The translations under genes were made by a program, and so were the position numbers. This document shows positions 62,101 through 64,000 of a stretch of 64,000 nucleotides of DNA, one piece after another. The DNA comes from Variovorax sp. HW608 (GTDB lineage Bacteria > Pseudomonadota > Gammaproteobacteria > Burkholderiales > Burkholderiaceae_C). The stretch's first letter is position 1. The number at the start of each line of letters is the position of its first letter. The notes under the pieces are model-generated. The model was not told where the DNA came from. It did no database searches and saw only the letters and a list, made by a program, of their open reading frames with translations. Location of the stretch: contig NZ_LT607803.1 in NCBI RefSeq assembly GCF_900090195.1, positions 2,542,001 to 2,606,000 on the forward strand, given 5' to 3'.

Positions 62101-62934
62101 ATGACAACAAACCAACCATTCAGCGGCGCATGGCTGGCGCTCGAAGACCAGGTCGCGGTCGTCACCGGCGCGGCCAGCGGCATCGGCGCCGCGGTCGCGC
62201 AATCGCTTGGCGACGCGGGCGCGAAGGTCGCGCTGCTCGACCTCGACGGCAAGGGCGCGGAAACGATCGCCTTGCAGCTTCGGTCGCAGGGCCGAAGGGC
62301 CATTGCCATCGAGTGCGACATCGCGAGCGAAGGCAGCGTCGCCAAGGCCGCGCAGCAGGTGGGCCGTGAACTCGGCGCCTGCAGCGTACTGGTCAACAAC
62401 GCGGGCATGCTGCGCGCCGGTGAGCTCGCGGACGTGAGCCTCGATGCATGGAACCAGGTGCTGGCGGTCAACCTCACCGGCTACCTGCTGTGCGCGCGCG
62501 CCTTCTCCAAACCGATGCGCGATGCGCGGTGCGGCAGCATCGTGAATGTCGCGTCGATCTCGGCGCTGCATCCGCAGACCGGCAGCGGCGCCTACAGCGC
62601 GAGCAAGGCCGGCGTGCTGCTGATGTCGCGGCAGATGGCCGTGGAGTGGGGTCCGCTGGGCGTTCGCAGCAATGCGATCTGCCCGGGAATGATCCGCACC
62701 GCGCTTTCCGCCACCTTCTACGAAGAGCCCGGCTTCGAGGCGCGCCGCGCGCAGGTGACCGCAAGCCGCCGCATCGGCGAGCCGCAGGACATCGCCGACG
62801 CCGCGCTCTTCCTTGCGAGTCCGCGCTCGGCGTACGTGAACGGCGCCGAACTCGTGGTGGACGGCGGCATGTCCAGCATGTTGATGGACATGGTGCCCCG
62901 CCCCGGCTTCAACCGCACGCCGGCAACCGCCTGA
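62101..62934 (+). CDS. Short-chain dehydrogenase/reductase (SDR)
   Basis: A 277-residue classical SDR with the cofactor motif VTGAASGIGAAVA near residue 21, NNAG near residue 100, catalytic Ser in NVASISALHP and Tyr-Lys in AYSASKAGVLLMSRQM near 164. It oxidises or reduces an alcohol/ketone with NAD(P). The flavoprotein gene begins 30 bases downstream in the same direction and an AraC regulator is divergent, so it belongs to a small inducible catabolic operon, plausibly for a steroid, terpenoid or other alicyclic compound. Confidence 0.9.
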   Translation: MTTNQPFSGAWLALEDQVAVVTGAASGIGAAVAQSLGDAGAKVALLDLDGKGAETIALQLRSQGRRAIAIECDIASEGSVAKAAQQVGRELGACSVLVNNAGMLRAGELADVSLDAWNQVLAVNLTGYLLCARAFSKPMRDARCGSIVNVASISALHPQTGSGAYSASKAGVLLMSRQMAVEWGPLGVRSNAICPGMIRTALSATFYEEPGFEARRAQVTASRRIGEPQDIADAALFLASPRSAYVNGAELVVDGGMSSMLMDMVPRPGFNRTPATA

Positions 62935-62964
62935 GCCCATTCCACACTCCAAGGAGACAGAGAA

Positions 62965-64000
62965 TGACCCACGAACGCGAATGCGACCTGCTGGTGGTCG
63001 GTTCCGGCGCGGCCGGCCTGGCCTGCGCGATCACCGCGAAGAAGCGCGGACTCGACGTGATGGTGATCGAGAAGGAACCCGTCTTCGGCGGCACCACGGC
63101 CCTTTCGGGCGGTGTGCTGTGGATTCCGCTGGCGCCGCACGGCCGCAAGCAGAATCCCGCCGACACGCGCGAAGCGGTGCGCGAATACCTCATGCGGGAG
63201 ACGGGCCGCTTCTTCGATGCGGCGACGGTCGATACCTTCCTCGACAACGGGCCGAAGATGGTCGAGTTCTTCGAGCGCGAGACCGAGATGAAATTCGTGC
63301 AGACGCTTTATCCCGACTATCACTGCGACGAACCCGGCGGCGCGCAGATCGGCCGTTCGATCCTCGCGGCGCCGTACGACATCCGCGGTCTCGGCAAGGA
63401 CATGAAGCGCCTGAAGCCGCCACTCGCGACCATCACCTTCATCGGGATGATGTTCAACTCGTCGAACGCGGACCTCAAGCACTTCTTCCGCGTGACGAAG
63501 TCGCTCACCTCCTTCCTCTATGTCGCGCGCCGGCTGGCCACGCACCTGAAGGAGCTGCTGCTCTATCGCCGCGGCATCAACGTCACGAGCGGCAATGCGC
63601 TCGCGGCGCGGCTGGCCAAGTCGGCGCTCGACCTCGGCATCCCGATCGAGACCGGGGCGCCCGCGCGCAGGGTGCTGATGGAAGACGGCCGCGCGGTCGG
63701 CCTGCAGGTCGAAGGGCCCGGCGGCATGCGCAACATTCGCGCACGGCACGGCGTGGTGCTCGCCTGCGGCGGCTTCCCGCATGACGTGCGGCGCATCGCC
63801 AAGGCCTATCCGCACGTGGCACGGGGCGGCGAACACCTGTCGCCCACGCCGGTCGGCAACACCGGCGACGGTGTCGCGATGGCAGAAGCTGCCGGCGGCA
63901 CGGCGGACATCCGTTTCGCAGACAGCGCAGCCTGGATGCCGGTGTCGCGCGTGCCCTACGCTAACGGCGAGTTCGGCGTGTTCCCCCATCTGCTCGACCG
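62965..64000 (+). CDS. FAD-dependent ketosteroid-dehydrogenase/fumarate-reductase-like flavoprotein, 5' part
   Basis: The first 345 codons of an FAD-binding_2 oxidoreductase; the gene runs off the window. The N-terminal dinucleotide fold is [20 protein letters not shown] (residues 7-26), then IEKEPVFGGTTALSGGVLWI, the second FAD contact. GVVLACGGFPHD near residue 265 is also typical. The build matches 3-ketosteroid delta-1-dehydrogenases and related flavoproteins that put double bonds into cyclic ketones. AAGGAGA precedes the ATG. It is co-directional with the SDR, which could supply its ketone substrate. Confidence 0.88.

Overview
The window is a high-GC chromosomal segment of a betaproteobacterium, most likely a Variovorax-like member of the Comamonadaceae. 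This is inferred from gene families rather than from a marker gene. The pointers are several Bug-type (tripartite tricarboxylate transporter, TTT) binding proteins, MmgE/PrpD and LivHM transport genes, many acyl-CoA catabolic genes, strong G/C third-position bias, and compact operons with ATGA overlaps. I found no rRNA, tRNA, CRISPR array or integrase.

Region 1 (1-12.3 kb) is a catabolic block. It holds the end of a branched-chain-type ABC permease pair and an SDR. It continues with a leftward operon: Bug protein, two acyl-CoA dehydrogenases, an NDP-forming acyl-CoA synthetase and a SnoaL-like protein. A TetR regulator, an enoyl-CoA hydratase, a Baeyer-Villiger monooxygenase and an IclR regulator follow. 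Three related palindromes lie in front of the Bug operon, the hydratase gene and the monooxygenase gene, and probably form one TetR regulon.

Region 2 (12.3-23.3 kb) looks like an acetate module. It has the ActP symporter with its DUF485 partner and acetyl-CoA synthetase. A hybrid histidine kinase and OmpR-type regulator are divergent from acsA. Two cyclic-nucleotide-binding proteins and a DnaQ-like exonuclease also sit here.

Region 3 (23.4-45.2 kb) is organic-acid metabolism and stress genes: a DASS transporter with an Ldh-type dehydrogenase; MmgE/PrpD with a decarboxylating dehydrogenase and a 5'-truncated Bug pseudogene beside a LysR gene; a double-CxxC AhpD-like protein overlapping a class III cyclase; a cytochrome b561/YceI/YceI/SRPBCC operon; an aldehyde dehydrogenase; a YdiJ-like FAD/Fe-S dehydrogenase with a GntR regulator; and a divergent aminotransferase/Bug/hydratase operon with two GntR-like operators.

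Region 4 (45.2-60 kb) is an accessory, partly AT-richer and decaying stretch. It has small membrane proteins, orphan hypothetical genes, an AraC remnant joined to a MocR remnant, a frameshifted cupin gene, dispersed repeats, a roughly 165-bp inverted-repeat element, and a small gene with a textbook -1 slippery heptamer. A complete 1754-bp IS1380-family element sits three codons into an ADP-ribosylglycohydrolase gene. Its 13-bp inverted repeats and 5-bp target duplication are visible, and removing it restores a 308-codon frame. The gene just upstream encodes a membrane-anchored, receiver-like protein.

Region 5 (59.8-64 kb) returns to core-like sequence: a DegS/HtrA-type protease, then an AraC regulator divergent from an SDR and an FAD-dependent ketosteroid-dehydrogenase-like flavoprotein that runs off the window.
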